From contig AP026137.1 of the NCBI GenBank assembly GCA_030295235.1, positions 930,001-994,000 of the forward strand: 64,000 nt of DNA. The letters run 5' to 3'. Numbering within the stretch: the stretch's first letter is position 1; each line of letters begins with the position of its first letter. A program made the position numbers and the translations under genes. A model generated the notes under the pieces. The model searched no databases and was not told the origin of the DNA. It worked only from the letters and a program-made list of their open reading frames with translations. Positions 11,320-22,032 of the stretch are shown piece by piece. Source of the stretch: Fistulifera solaris. Taxonomy: Eukaryota; Bacillariophyta; Bacillariophyceae; Naviculales; Stauroneidaceae.

Positions 11320-12609
11320 TTACAGTTCTCCCTCGGCAATATCCTCTGCTCCAATTTCTCGCAAGTATAGCACAACCGGGTGTTTTTCATCATGGAATTG
11401 AAGCGCTAGATTCAGTGGACTGCTGCCTTGGCCTACATTTCCGGTACGCGCATTCTTCTCTGCTCCATTCTTCACCAGAAACTCTACAATGTCCTTGTCA
11501 CCAAACCGTATTGCTTCATGAAGTGCTCGCCAGCCGTTGGCATCTTGAGTGTTGAGCATTCGCTTGTCTTTCTTCACAATTTGTTGGAGGCGTTCAAAAT
11601 CACCGGTGGCAGCGGCAAAATGGGCTTCGGGTGCGGCGGCCTGTTGAATGGGGGCTGATGGAGAAGGTTTCTTCCAGCCACCTGGGTTTTGTGAAGTCCA
11701 GTGAGCGATTTCCGGAGATCCGGGGACAAGATAGGGAGGGAGAAAATCGTCGAGTTCGTCAACGTGTTGATCTGTTGTTGCATGTAAGGGACGACCCGTC
11801 GGCTCGAAATGAATGAAAATGTTGGCAAAGAAACGTCCTTTTAACGGAAAGGGACGCCCATGAATTAAAGACCCCGACTCGTAAAGCACCATATCCCCCG
11901 GTTCCATTGTCACATTCACGGCATTTCCCTGTCGATCGTACACTTCGAGAGGCCACGGCTCGTCGACATCTTGATCGACATTGATGATGCAAGAGCTGAC
12001 CAAAGGGAGGCGATCGACATGGGGGCTGAGGACAGCGCCTTCGGTATACATGCGAATACCATACATGCTCGTTGGCTTTAATTCCATTCCCGTCCATTGT
12101 TGGATGGTCGACTTGGCGGCATCCCATATTTTCGTTTTCAAATTGTATCCTCCGCCGCGCAGCGATTGGTCCTCGACGCTAACTAGGTATGAGGGTGTTT
12201 CCCAATGATTCACGTAAACGTTACCGGCAGCCCACTTTTCCTCTTTCATGTTTGCTTTGTTCGTTTCCCAGTGTTGAGTGAGTAAAGACATCACCTCCGT
12301 CGGAGCTTTTATCTTCATGAAACCCGCGTCCGTGAAATTGACCATAGACTGCGGCTGACGAATACTCATGGCAATACGATCATTCTCTGTTACATCACAG
12401 CGATTGGCTTTACTACCGTAATGTTTACGGCAGCCTTCCATAAAGTGTTCATAAAAGTTGTGTCGATCACCAAGCAAGTCACCGCACCTAAAATCTTTGC
12501 CATGAATCGGAAACGAGCAATCAACCCCATACGAGGCTTGCGCCTGGATATGGACTGCGAAGATCGTTAAAAGTATAAGGAAAAGGAAGGTATGCAGCAT
12601 TGTTGTCAA
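11320..12609 (-). CDS. Prolyl-4-hydroxylase-like dioxygenase with ankyrin repeats, copy 4 (intact, intronless)
   Basis: A single uninterrupted frame of 429 residues. It has a clear signal peptide (residues 1-23, TFLFLILLTIFAVHIQAQA), then the family segment DCSFPIHGKD. The iron ligands are H197, D199 (SPHVDRLP) and H250 (SLIHGRPF). Ankyrin repeats run from about residue 338, including NGWRALHEAIRFGDKDIVE. Unlike copies 2 and 3 it has no intron after SMV, where the coding sequence continues directly with NFTDAGF. It lies on the opposite strand about 7 kb from the tandem trio. Intron loss or a retrocopy could explain this; the copy is closest to copy 2 in the core region. It is probably a lumenal hydroxylase of unknown substrate. 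Confidence 0.92.
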   Translation of the reverse strand: MTTMLHTFLFLILLTIFAVHIQAQASYGVDCSFPIHGKDFRCGDLLGDRHNFYEHFMEGCRKHYGSKANRCDVTENDRIAMSIRQPQSMVNFTDAGFMKIKAPTEVMSLLTQHWETNKANMKEEKWAAGNVYVNHWETPSYLVSVEDQSLRGGGYNLKTKIWDAAKSTIQQWTGMELKPTSMYGIRMYTEGAVLSPHVDRLPLVSSCIINVDQDVDEPWPLEVYDRQGNAVNVTMEPGDMVLYESGSLIHGRPFPLKGRFFANIFIHFEPTGRPLHATTDQHVDELDDFLPPYLVPGSPEIAHWTSQNPGGWKKPSPSAPIQQAAAPEAHFAAATGDFERLQQIVKKDKRMLNTQDANGWRALHEAIRFGDKDIVEFLVKNGAEKNARTGNVGQGSSPLNLALQFHDEKHPVVLYLREIGAEDIAEGEL

Positions 12610-12886
12610 GTAAATAAGCTGAGAGACGTGCCATGTGGTCGTTCCGATAATGAAAAACGGTTCGAATAAAGTTTACGGTTCGCATTTTCGCAACATTTTC
12701 CCAACGGGCTTCGGATTTTGTGACAACAGTCATTTTTGTCTTTTCCAATAAGAAGGTTCTCATTTCGCCAGACTAGAGGGACGAATGAATATCCTTGTTA
12801 GAAATAGTCGCTCCTTTAGGTCCATTGTTTTGAACATTAGGACTTTGGCAGACAGAAAATGTAGATATTAACGTCGCTCTATCTGT

Positions 12887-14785
12887 TTATGATTCCGCTT
12901 CAGTTGAGGCCTTCTGTCGTTTGGCCGCTCTTTCTAATTCGAGCTCTTCCACCGAGAAACCGGGTCTTGTTGCAGAAAGCGACCCACTTAATAGTGATTC
13001 AATTGATGGAGGATTCGTGCTGTTAGCTTTCTCATTCTTCCGCTTTCCGTGACGATGGTTGGTCCTCGGAAAGTCACTACTAGGACCAAGAACACGCTTC
13101 GTAGAAAATCCTGGCGGTGGTTTCGGCCAAGACTTCGGCCTTTCAAGCAGAATATCCAAAGACGTGGCAGGGCGCATGAGCAATCGCGCTGTTGTTCCCC
13201 GCTGTCCATGACGATCTGTAGAAATCTTTCGCAGCATAGTTTTGCACAAACGCCATCCCATGGCGCCGAGATCTGTGGGAGGGTCAACCATGTCCTCGTC
13301 ACTTATTGCGTGAACGTAACGACGGCTAGCCTCAAGTGTATCAGGTGGTGGACTAGGGATTTCTTGTGATATATTCTCCAATGCTCTTGCGGCCGAATAA
13401 CGATCCTGAAACAAAACATTGCAGCTAAGATCACCAAGCCATTCAACATAAGATGGACCGTAAATGGAAAAGAATGCCATGATATCGTCAGTACGAATTT
13501 GTTTGAAAGCCGCCCAATCTATGCTGAAGATGTGAATCTTTTCAGGAGTCAATATCGGGGGTTCCACTTTCTCTCGAATGAAGCCCTCGCTTGGCTGGAT
13601 AGCAGAAGTATCGGGCCTTGGGACCTTCCATAATGTTGGCGGGGGATCTAATCTTTGCCCTCCTACGAAATTCTCTTTATCCCAAGCTTGTTCAATCGGT
13701 ATTGCCTTCTTCTCCGATGTCACGTCATCGCTCTTTTCCATTTCATCCAGCGCTGCTCCAAAACGCTTTCTCCGAGCATCCTGTTTGGCTTTTTCATTGG
13801 GGTCACTCAAATCAAGACCAGTATGAAAGCCTGCTTTCGGATTCGCGCGCAAACGGCGCTGTTGACTCCATGGCAAAAAAGAAGGCGGCTCTTTGTAGGG
13901 TAACCCAAACTTGTCGGCCCGTGCACGTGCCTTCTGGCACTGCTCCTCATATTCTTCAAGAAGAGCCTTTGTTTCTTCATCGACATCATTGACGCACATT
14001 TTGTTTGTGGCCGACAGGGAAGCCAAAACTGTGACTAGTTCGTCCTCCATGGGGCTCAAGCGAACATTTCTTACTTGAAGAGGAGCTGGTGCTTGACGAT
14101 CACGGACCGCGCGATTGCTGAAACCGACGTAACGAAACGGCAGTTCGTCATCATCCCCACGTCCACCGTGCAACGTATCTTGAAGAATGCCGATGCAGTC
14201 TTTTCCGGGAACATCCCCAATTCCCACGTAGAATCTATTGTTGTACTTTTTCCTCTTGCTGGTAGTACCAAGGGTATCTTCTTGTTCTTCGACTTTTGTA
14301 TCTTCAGCACCGTCTTTGTCGACTATATCTCCATCGGTTGTCTCGGCAGTTTCTCGTTCTTCGGCTTCTTTGTTATTCATTTCTTGATTCTCTTCTTCTT
14401 CTACTTCTTCAATAACTAGACACGCCCAGTAACTGACCCATGAGTTCTCTTCGCACACTCGACTCGGAGCAATTTTGACAATGTTTCTTCCTCTCCGCAG
14501 CGTCGTTCGCATGTTCCCTTCGTCTCCCAAACACGCCTCGTACACAATTTTCGCATAACCCGCTCTCGGTGAAAATGCTAGAGCGAGACTTTCTCTGGCT
14601 CTGGCTTGAAATTGACAGCAGATCGCGTTGGAAGCAACACAAAGGTCGGGATGAAAATGTTCGGTCGACCAGCGCGTTTGGGGGACAATGCGCACGACGC
14701 CCTGCGATTGTATTACGCCGGCGGAGTCGGCTTCGATGCGGCACGTTGAGACGCTATTGTATACAATCTCTTTATCTGAAGGCAT
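12887..14785 (-). CDS. NCBP3-like RNA-binding protein with an N-terminal FAMeT-like domain
   Basis: The C-terminal half contains IHIFSIDWAAFKQIRTDD and YVEWLGDLSCNVLF, which match the divergent RRM of nuclear cap-binding protein 3 (human NCBP3 has an EWLDDTSCNVVW-type segment). It is preceded by an ARRKRFG basic stretch and ends in an Arg/Lys-rich tail. NCBP3 binds the 5' cap with NCBP1 and assists mRNA export. The N-terminal 200 residues (FQARARESLALAFSP, RRGRNIVKIAP, FYVGIGDVPGKDCIG, RYVGFSNRA) resemble the farnesoic-acid O-methyltransferase-like beta-sandwich, split by an acidic Glu-rich loop. The start at 14785 (MPSDKE) is preferred, giving 632 residues; an in-frame ATG at 14830 adds 15. 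The frame is unbroken. The domain pairing is unusual and the N-terminal assignment is tentative. Confidence 0.65.
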   Translation of the reverse strand: MPSDKEIVYNSVSTCRIEADSAGVIQSQGVVRIVPQTRWSTEHFHPDLCVASNAICCQFQARARESLALAFSPRAGYAKIVYEACLGDEGNMRTTLRRGRNIVKIAPSRVCEENSWVSYWACLVIEEVEEEENQEMNNKEAEERETAETTDGDIVDKDGAEDTKVEEQEDTLGTTSKRKKYNNRFYVGIGDVPGKDCIGILQDTLHGGRGDDDELPFRYVGFSNRAVRDRQAPAPLQVRNVRLSPMEDELVTVLASLSATNKMCVNDVDEETKALLEEYEEQCQKARARADKFGLPYKEPPSFLPWSQQRRLRANPKAGFHTGLDLSDPNEKAKQDARRKRFGAALDEMEKSDDVTSEKKAIPIEQAWDKENFVGGQRLDPPPTLWKVPRPDTSAIQPSEGFIREKVEPPILTPEKIHIFSIDWAAFKQIRTDDIMAFFSIYGPSYVEWLGDLSCNVLFQDRYSAARALENISQEIPSPPPDTLEASRRYVHAISDEDMVDPPTDLGAMGWRLCKTMLRKISTDRHGQRGTTARLLMRPATSLDILLERPKSWPKPPPGFSTKRVLGPSSDFPRTNHRHGKRKNEKANSTNPPSIESLLSGSLSATRPGFSVEELELERAAKRQKASTEAES

Positions 14786-15086
14786 TGTTGTAAAGCAACT
14801 GTACCTGGTAATGAGGAAACAAAACAACAAAAGGATTGCTATAACTTTGTGTGGTTGTTGTCATGGCATCAATAATTATTGCAAGTCGTCGCAGCAAGTG
14901 GTGAGTATGTGCTTAAGTGTAGTCGCCTTTTGCTTTCAACGACTGACTTGATCCAATTTCAGTCCCGAACTCGGCGCCTTCCTTTTCTTCATCGCGAAAT
15001 TGCTCCCAAATACACAATCCTCTACCAACTCCTCTACCAACTAATGAACATAGTAAGTATATAACAGGCGACTAAAGTTATAGTAT

Positions 15087-16442
15087 TTAATCTCTTTGCT
15101 TGGAAGCCAAAGGACCCAAGAACTTGTCCTTCTCTTCGGCAGTCTGGAAACGACCGTGACCCAACTTGCTCGAAGTATCGACGAATTTGATGTCGATGGT
15201 CTCCAAATGCTTGCGGCTGGAATGCTTCATCAAACTCTTACGAAGAATGATGGCTCTCTTCTTCACACCGACAACGGCACCCTTGAGCATGACCCAGTCA
15301 TCGCGGATTTCACCGTAATGCACAAAGCCACCCATGGGAGTGATACTCTTCTTGGTCAAATCAGCATCCGTCTGGCACGAAGCTTCATCTCCCTTCTTTC
15401 CAATGCGGTAAATCTTCTTGTTCATTTCGGTACGGTGGTGGTATCCGTTTTGACCCGCGCGAGCAACCGTCGTGCTCACACGAGAAGGATGCCACGATCC
15501 GATACAGGCGACCTTACGCAAACCACGGTGGGTCTTACGGGGCAGACGAGACACACCCCAACGAGTAACGACACCTTCGTAACCACCACCCTTGGTGACG
15601 CCGATGACATCGACATTTTCGTCCTTGGCGAAAACACTATCGACCGGAACTTGCTTCTCGAACAAGTTCTTGGCGAAATCAACTTTCGCAGCGGCGTCTC
15701 CTCCGTTGATCTGAATCTCCATAATGTGGGCCTTCTTCAAGCGCAAGCCGTTGAGTCCCTTGACTTGGGAGTGAGCAATCACACGGACCACCGTGCAGAA
15801 TTTCTTGATGCGCTCGAGTTCCGCATCAATTTCCTTGCCGCCGTCTTTCTGGTACTTGAGTGCGTACTTGGTGTAAGCCTTTTTCTTGCTCTTGTACCAG
15901 TTCTTGTAGCATCGGCGCTTGAACTCTTCCGAAAGATGCTCGGCAAAGACAGTGGTCAAAGTACGAAGACCCTGAGGGGTCTCGACGTATCCAACGACTC
16001 CGACCACCACCATGGGAGGAGTTTCAATGATACTGACCGCGTCCACCACTTCCTTCTTGTGCATGAGGGCACCCGGACGGTCCACTCCACGAACAACGTG
16101 CGTCATACCCGCCTTGTAACCACGGAAGGCCGTCAAATGGGGCGCTTCCTTGGCATCATCGCGGGGGAACGACTTGATGCGTCCAGCATGGTGTTTGGTG
16201 CGCTTCTTGGGCAAAAATCCCAAGGATCCGCGGCGGGGGCTTCAAACTTACGGTGCGACCTGAAAATAATTGAGAAAAGGAATGTCAGGAAGGTGCAAAA
16301 GGAGACGGTGCAAATTGGATAACTGGATAAGAATCGCTCCGAAAAGAAATTGCGCGAAGCTTTCTCCTCTCCTTCGTCCTCTATTTCGCGACTATTTTGA
16401 CGATCCTTAATGATTTCGATAAATTCAAAAGAAGACTTACAT
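15087..16442 (-). CDS. RPL3: 60S ribosomal protein uL3 (RPL3), split start codon, one frame break
   Basis: Near-complete uL3: [58 protein letters not shown] and GGFVHYGEI are diagnostic. The conserved N-terminus [18 protein letters not shown] is recovered from two events. First, AT at 16441-16442 is followed by donor GTAAGT at 16440, and the intron 16260-16440 (181 bp) ends in TTTTCAG, so the G of the ATG comes from exon 2. Second, a run of five G at 16235-16239 needs a sixth to keep frame. The repaired protein is 391 residues, normal for eukaryotes. Since RPL3 is essential, the frame break is very likely an assembly error. It is divergent from the MATE gene across about 440 bp. Confidence 0.95.
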
Positions 16443-16884
16443 GGTGTAGCTTGCAAACAACACAAAAGTTGATTTTGTTTTGCTTGTTATTATTGCGATG
16501 CTTGGCAAAAAAAACGGTGGGAAGGTTCGACGGATCACATTTTTTAGTAAAGCGATAACCGCTAACTGACTGGTTCACGAATAGTTAGTCATGTCACTTG
16601 TCACGTACTTGCCGAGCCATAGTATTGAAATGTCACGAAAACGTCATCCTCCACAAATGAGAATGATGAGGTGTTGAACGATTTTTCGGCATCGCCTCGT
16701 TGTAGAGTCATCCCATTGGCATCGTTCTTTTGTTGTTAATTGCTAAAAGTTCATTCATTAACCGCAAGTTACTGCACTTCAACTACTCGTAAAAGGGGAC
16801 TTGAGCAGTTATTCCCTGGTTGTTTTCATGTCGAAAATTGAAAGCAAAACGACACATCGGCAGCGCCGAGACGAATCAAGGAAC
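16443..16884. other. Shared divergent promoter region of RPL3 and the MATE gene
   Basis: The region separates two divergent genes and should hold both promoters. No specific motif was identified with confidence. Confidence 0.4.
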
Positions 16885-18497
16885 ATGGCGTCGTCAAAGA
16901 GACGCGTGCCAAGTCAACGGTCCGGTGGATGGCAAGCTTTTGCTTTACTGACTCTTCTTTCGTGGAGTGGTTCTGTGTTATGTTTTGCGACACAACATTC
17001 CACAGTACGTCCGCTATCACATCTACAACAACCACTCACAACCAAAGGACGCATTCGAAATCCCATTTTTGCAGCCGTGCCGACATCCGACGATGCTAAC
17101 AATGAATCAACTACTCCATATATTATACCACCCGGTGGAGCTCACATCATTCCCCGAAAATTAGTTTTTGATGATCTCGATAAACGCTTACTAAAAATAT
17201 CCCTCCCCGTGATTGCCAACTTTGCCATCTCGCCCTTGATTGGAGCGGTCGATTTCTTTTGGGTCAATCGGATGGGCAATCCTTTGGCAGTAGCCGGTCA
17301 GGCAGCGGCCAATCAAGTCTTCAATAGCATCTTCTGGATTGCTTCCTTTCTTCCCTCGATTACGGCTATTTTGATTTCCAAAGAAAATGCGCGCGGAAAC
17401 AAAGAAGGCGTCCGCGATGCGGTGTGTCAAGCGATTTTTGTTGGTATTCTATTTGCGGTCTTTTCCACGACGTTGATGATGGCGTTTCCCGAAAAGGTGT
17501 TGAGTGCGGTTCTGGATACCAGCGCCCCAGCATTGGCTTACGCCAAGCCATACCTCATGATACGAGCGCTCGCATCGTTACCAGCGTTAATCAGTCTGGT
17601 GGGTTTCTCGGCCTTTCGGGGTATTTTAGATACCGTCACGCCGGTCAAAATCAGCTCCTTTGCCAACCTGTTCAATGCTGTTTTGGATCCTATTTTCATT
17701 TTTACACTGGCCATGGGCGTTCCAGGAGCTGCACTGGCCACGCTCGCGTCCGAGATTGTTTCGGCCGTTTCGTATCTGACGCTCATGAGGAAACAAAAAT
17801 GGTGGAGATTCGAAGATTGTTGAAAATTCCTTCCTGGAAACAATTGTCACCTCTTTTGAAAGGAGGAGCGGCATTACAACTTCGCAACATTAGTCTCAAT
17901 CTTACGTTCCTTGCGGTGACACGCGCCACGCAAGCGATTGATTCGAGAGGTATCGCGGCCAACGCACACGCCCTCTCCATTCAGACCTTTCAGATCGGCG
18001 GGATTGTATTGCTTGCTCTCAGTAGTGTCGCACAGACCATCGTTCCTAATGATTTGGAAGTGGGTGGAAAGAGGAATGCCAAGATTACATCCAACCGCAT
18101 GATGCGATGGGGTATTCTCTTAGGTGCAGCGCTCGGTGGACTGCAAATGGCGCTGCTTCCCTTTCTCATGAAGACAACTCCACTGGAAGAAGTGTGTGCA
18201 GCGGCCCGTGTCCCTGCTACCTTGAGCTGCTTGTATCAAGTCATTAATGGTATGGTATTCATTGGGGAAGGAATCATGATTGGTACTGGAAGCTTTTTGC
18301 AGCTCTCTCTTGGTACAGTCGTTGCAACAGCTGGAGTATTATGGGCTCTACGAGTCTTTCCGCCCACAATGGGTTTGACGGGTGTCTGGATTGGTTTTGG
18401 AGTTTTCAATACCCTGCGATTGCTAAGTGTTTTAATACACCAGCTAGTCAATGGACCATTGGCGCCGAGGAACATTGAAGAAGCTGGGGCAAAGTAA
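16885..18497 (+). CDS. MATE-family transporter, probably plastid-targeted (one frame break)
   Basis: About twelve hydrophobic segments and the MATE signature regions (LKISLPVIANFAISPLIGAV, GNPLAVAGQAAANQVF, FRGILDTVTPVKI) support a multidrug/toxic-compound extrusion type exchanger, which moves organic cations or acids in exchange for H+ or Na+. The start at 16885 begins a signal-like stretch ending SGSVLC-FATQ, with Phe right after the likely cleavage site, as in the diatom ASAFAP plastid-import motif. A Ser/Thr/Arg-rich transit region follows. A run of five A at 17795-17799 needs six to join the two halves (LMRKQKMVEIRRLL), giving 537 residues. The substrate is unknown. Confidence 0.85.
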
Positions 18498-18649
18498 ATT
18501 TGTGCTTGCTGTTCAATTAATAACTATCAAAATGATATATCACGAGCATGTTATGCTAATTCGCAACTACTTAGCGTACGAGGGATGGAAAAAGTGATGA
18601 GTCTGTACCATCCTACCAATGTACCCGTTGATGAAAGTGTGACGTGTGA

Positions 18650-21600
18650 TCATCGATACGATCTATAGGATTCATTTTCTTTGTCGAGACGTGAGCGACT
18701 TGATGATGATTGGTGCAGCTGATTAATGTACGAAATGTTCGAGGTCTTGAGGCGGCGCTCAGTGCGTTCAAGGTCCTTTTGGCGATCTTTTCTCTCTTTA
18801 TGAATTCGCTCTTTCGCCGCCTCGTATTTCTTGGAAAGGACCTCGTTGTCGTACTTCATCTGACGAAGCTGCTCCTGCATCTCCTTATTTCGCGTTTCCT
18901 GAGACCGTAAGCGGCGTTCGATGCTCTCAGTTTTCGTGGACTCACTTTCTTTGAGAAGTTGAAGCCCTTTCTCTTTCTCTTGAAACAAGCGAGCCAACTT
19001 CGACATGTCGGAAAAGATATTTTCGAGACTATCTCGGAGTTCATGATTCATTTCTTCAGAGCACTCTAAATCTTGCTCAAGTCTATCGAGAATGCTCTTT
19101 CAGCACCTTTTCATTCGAAAGTGCTGATTGGTTCGAGTGCTTCAGTGATTCAAGCTCAGTGGACAGTCGAAGAAGATCTGAGTTTTTCGATTCTAAAGCC
19201 GCAGTCAACTCGAAATTCTGTGTTTTCAGTTCTGCGCATTGTCGCATTGCTTCATCCAGTTTGTCGTCCGTGCCAAGTTTGCTCTCGCGACACTCCTCTA
19301 AAAGACGGTTGTATTCATCTCTTTGATTTTCTGCCTCTTGTACACGGAGTGACAGCTCATTGACATGTTGTTCCGCTCTATTGCGTTCTTTTTGGTGTAC
19401 CGCTATTTGCTGCTTCGCTTTTAACTCCATGCAATACGCGTTGTCGAGTTTTTGTCTCTGGAATACAATCGATTGTTGATTTACTTGACGCTCGAGTGAC
19501 TCACATGTCTCTTGAAGAAGTCTTTCGCGCTGACGCAATACGTGGAGCTCTTTCTGTTGCTCGTCAATCTTTCGACGGCCATGTGTGACTAGTTTTTGAT
19601 GCGCATTATCCACTGACAGTAAGGAACCTAGCAAGATATTTTCATTTCCGTTCCGTGCCATCGTTAACAACAGACAAAGCTTACGTGAAACACTTTCTCG
19701 GCTTACGTTGTAACAAAAGGTATTGCTCATAGCGTCGCTTTGTCCTGACACAAAATCATTCACCGATTTAATGATCCTCTGTTGTCGACTCGTTGGCTGA
19801 CATTCGCTGGAGGCACTCACGAGGGTAGCGAGCAGGCACGCGGTTGAGCTCCGAACGAAGACATCAAATCCTTTGCTCTTTACGTCGTCTTCGACCAGGA
19901 CACATGTCTCGTCCATGCGCGATAAGTTGTTTGCCGGGGTGTGCTTTGTTCGGACTCGAAGCTTTGATTAGAGTAAACAGCTGCTGCGATGTCCATTTTC
20001 TGCATTTTGGTTTTTATTGAGCAGATCAGTCGTTCGAATGTTTCCCCAGGTAATGCCTCCAAAACCTGCTCACCGAAAGACTGGCTCGCTTTTGTCGCAT
20101 GAAATACCATATCAAGAAGACATATCGTTTTTGCTGTATGATAATCAGCCGACATTGAAAGGGATAAGTTTGAAGCGGCCATGTCAACCCACTGTATGAT
20201 GCTTCTTGTATCAATCGATTCCTTGACCGTGTAAGCAAGGCCACTAGAAAGCAGTTGGTCTTCACCATTTCTCAAGATGCGGCTGTACAACCCTGCGGCC
20301 CAAATTGAATCCTCCGAGTCAATCTGATTCCAAATGTTGCGGATAATATTTCCAAATGAGCGAGCAGCATCGTTGCGATCAATGATTTCATCCAGGTACT
20401 GCAAGGTCGTGTGCCCCATCACAAAATACATCGAGTAGAGGGTTTGCAAATTCAAATGCACTGTGCCAGTACTTGGTTCCTCAGCTAACCTAGACCAATC
20501 CCTCTGTAGCCTTTGTTGAACTAACGGATGAGCTGTCACTTTGTTCTTTAGGGGCTGCAATGTCGATCGGAAGAGAGTAACCAGTGAATCTTGCGCCCAT
20601 TGGAATATCGAAAGGCCGAACTGTTCGGAGAATGCAGCCATTACAACAGCGTCAATAGCATCGTAGATACATGAGTATTGATCCATATCTTCGGGCCGCT
20701 CGTGTTTACCTTGTATTTCCGACAAGGCGATGCACAACTGGAAACACTTCAACAATAATCGTGTGCAGTTCGTTCCTAGCATGTTGGCATCCTTGAGTCG
20801 CGATGCCTCTTTGACCAAACTCTGCATGAACTTTTCAAAGAACTGCTCATTATACAAGTAGGTCCATCCGTGCTGTTGATGTTGAAGTAGTTGAGCGAGA
20901 AAGCATGCGCACGTCGCTTGCCATTCTTCCATCCGTATCAGGTTCGAAAATGTTTTGTCGGTGCATTCGGGTGCTCCATGAAGATCACTTCGGTTCATCG
21001 ACTCGACGATGAACTTGATAGTACTCTCCCATTTATCATCATTCATATTGGGAATCCACCAGCCCGTGTCTTCATCGTTTGGTTTCAAGCAGGTGATGAC
21101 TATCTGCAAGCGATCGAGCGCTTCCCAAATTGTTGTTAGCGTGGACAATGCAGCAACACGTAAATGAAGAATGTTACACAAACTGAGCTCCTCTAGTAGC
21201 GAAAGAAATAGTTGCTTGTCACTGTTTTCATTTGGGTGGACTGCGGCCGCGTATACCAGTCGAACGTCACAGTTCTGCAAACACTTGTTGACCAGCAGCA
21301 AGCCCAGCGCCATTACAGCATCATTTTCCGAATTTCTCGCTCGAGTCGTATAAAGCCAATCGACGAGACGCAATATATGCGTCAGTTTCCAGTCCATCGA
21401 CGAGGGGAGAGTAGTAATCAGTTGAGGAAGACGCTGCTCCAGTGCTTGTGCATTCGCCATTTCGAGTTGCTGCAGCAAAATGTCGGGTGTATCAGGGTGC
21501 GACAAGGAGGTGTCGCGCCGTTGTTGCGTGTACGGGTTGGTGTAGGAGAACGAATTCATTGTTGCGGTGTTTTGGTTATGAAATTGTCCTAGGGAAGATA

Positions 21601-21715
21601 GCTTTGATGTTGAATTGAGTTGCGATGAAAGTCGCTTGCATGATTGCGTGTCGATGAGGTTGTGGTAATATTGGTCGCCCGCCCGGCAGTCTGATGTGAA
21701 CTTCAACGGACACAT
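18650..21715 (-). CDS. Large helical-repeat plus coiled-coil protein (CIP2A-like architecture, two frame breaks)
   Basis: Three frames join into one 1021-residue protein. Residues 1 to about 590 are all-helical and Leu-rich, resembling an armadillo-type solenoid. From about residue 700 to the end there is a long charged coiled coil (QKELHVLRQRERLLQETCES, RRLRSQETRNKEMQEQLRQM). The first join needs one extra base in four G at 19936-19939 (SEQSTPANNLSRMDE). The second needs one base fewer near 19088-19095 (KEHLDRLEQDLECSEEM). Both repairs keep the heptad pattern. An in-frame ATG at 21559 (MNSFSYTN) is an alternative start. The solenoid-then-coiled-coil order recalls CIP2A, a PP2A regulator, but no diagnostic motif was found, so the function stays open. 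Confidence 0.7.
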
Positions 21716-22032
21716 ATTGTTAAGTAAATATATCGCATTTCATCTGTTGCACTATGCTATGAGGTAAATTGTAGTCTCGTTTTTGCTACCGGTACTTAAT
21801 AAATGCCGCTGAACGCTGAACCCTCTCGACGAATTATTGGGATTGGCACTTTGGTACCGTACCGACTTGATGATGAATGTCGGTTCCCTGGCTGTCGCAC
21901 GTCCCACCCTTTGTTTCTTTTTTTACCTGCAAGACGTAAATAAAAAATTCGATTGTGATAGATCCTTTTTAACCTTTATTATTGAAACCGTTCTTAGCAC
22001 ATCTGCACAGGGCTGCACAGGGCTGCTAGAAA

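Noticed and set aside
15096-16322. 408-codon frame antisense to RPL3
   Set aside because: It is an antisense shadow of a strongly biased ribosomal protein gene, with no domain of its own.
17424-17800. Separate gene for the 5' part of the second MATE frame
   Set aside because: Its first 120 codons overlap the real MATE frame and look random; only the part after the frame break is MATE-like, so one broken gene is the better model.
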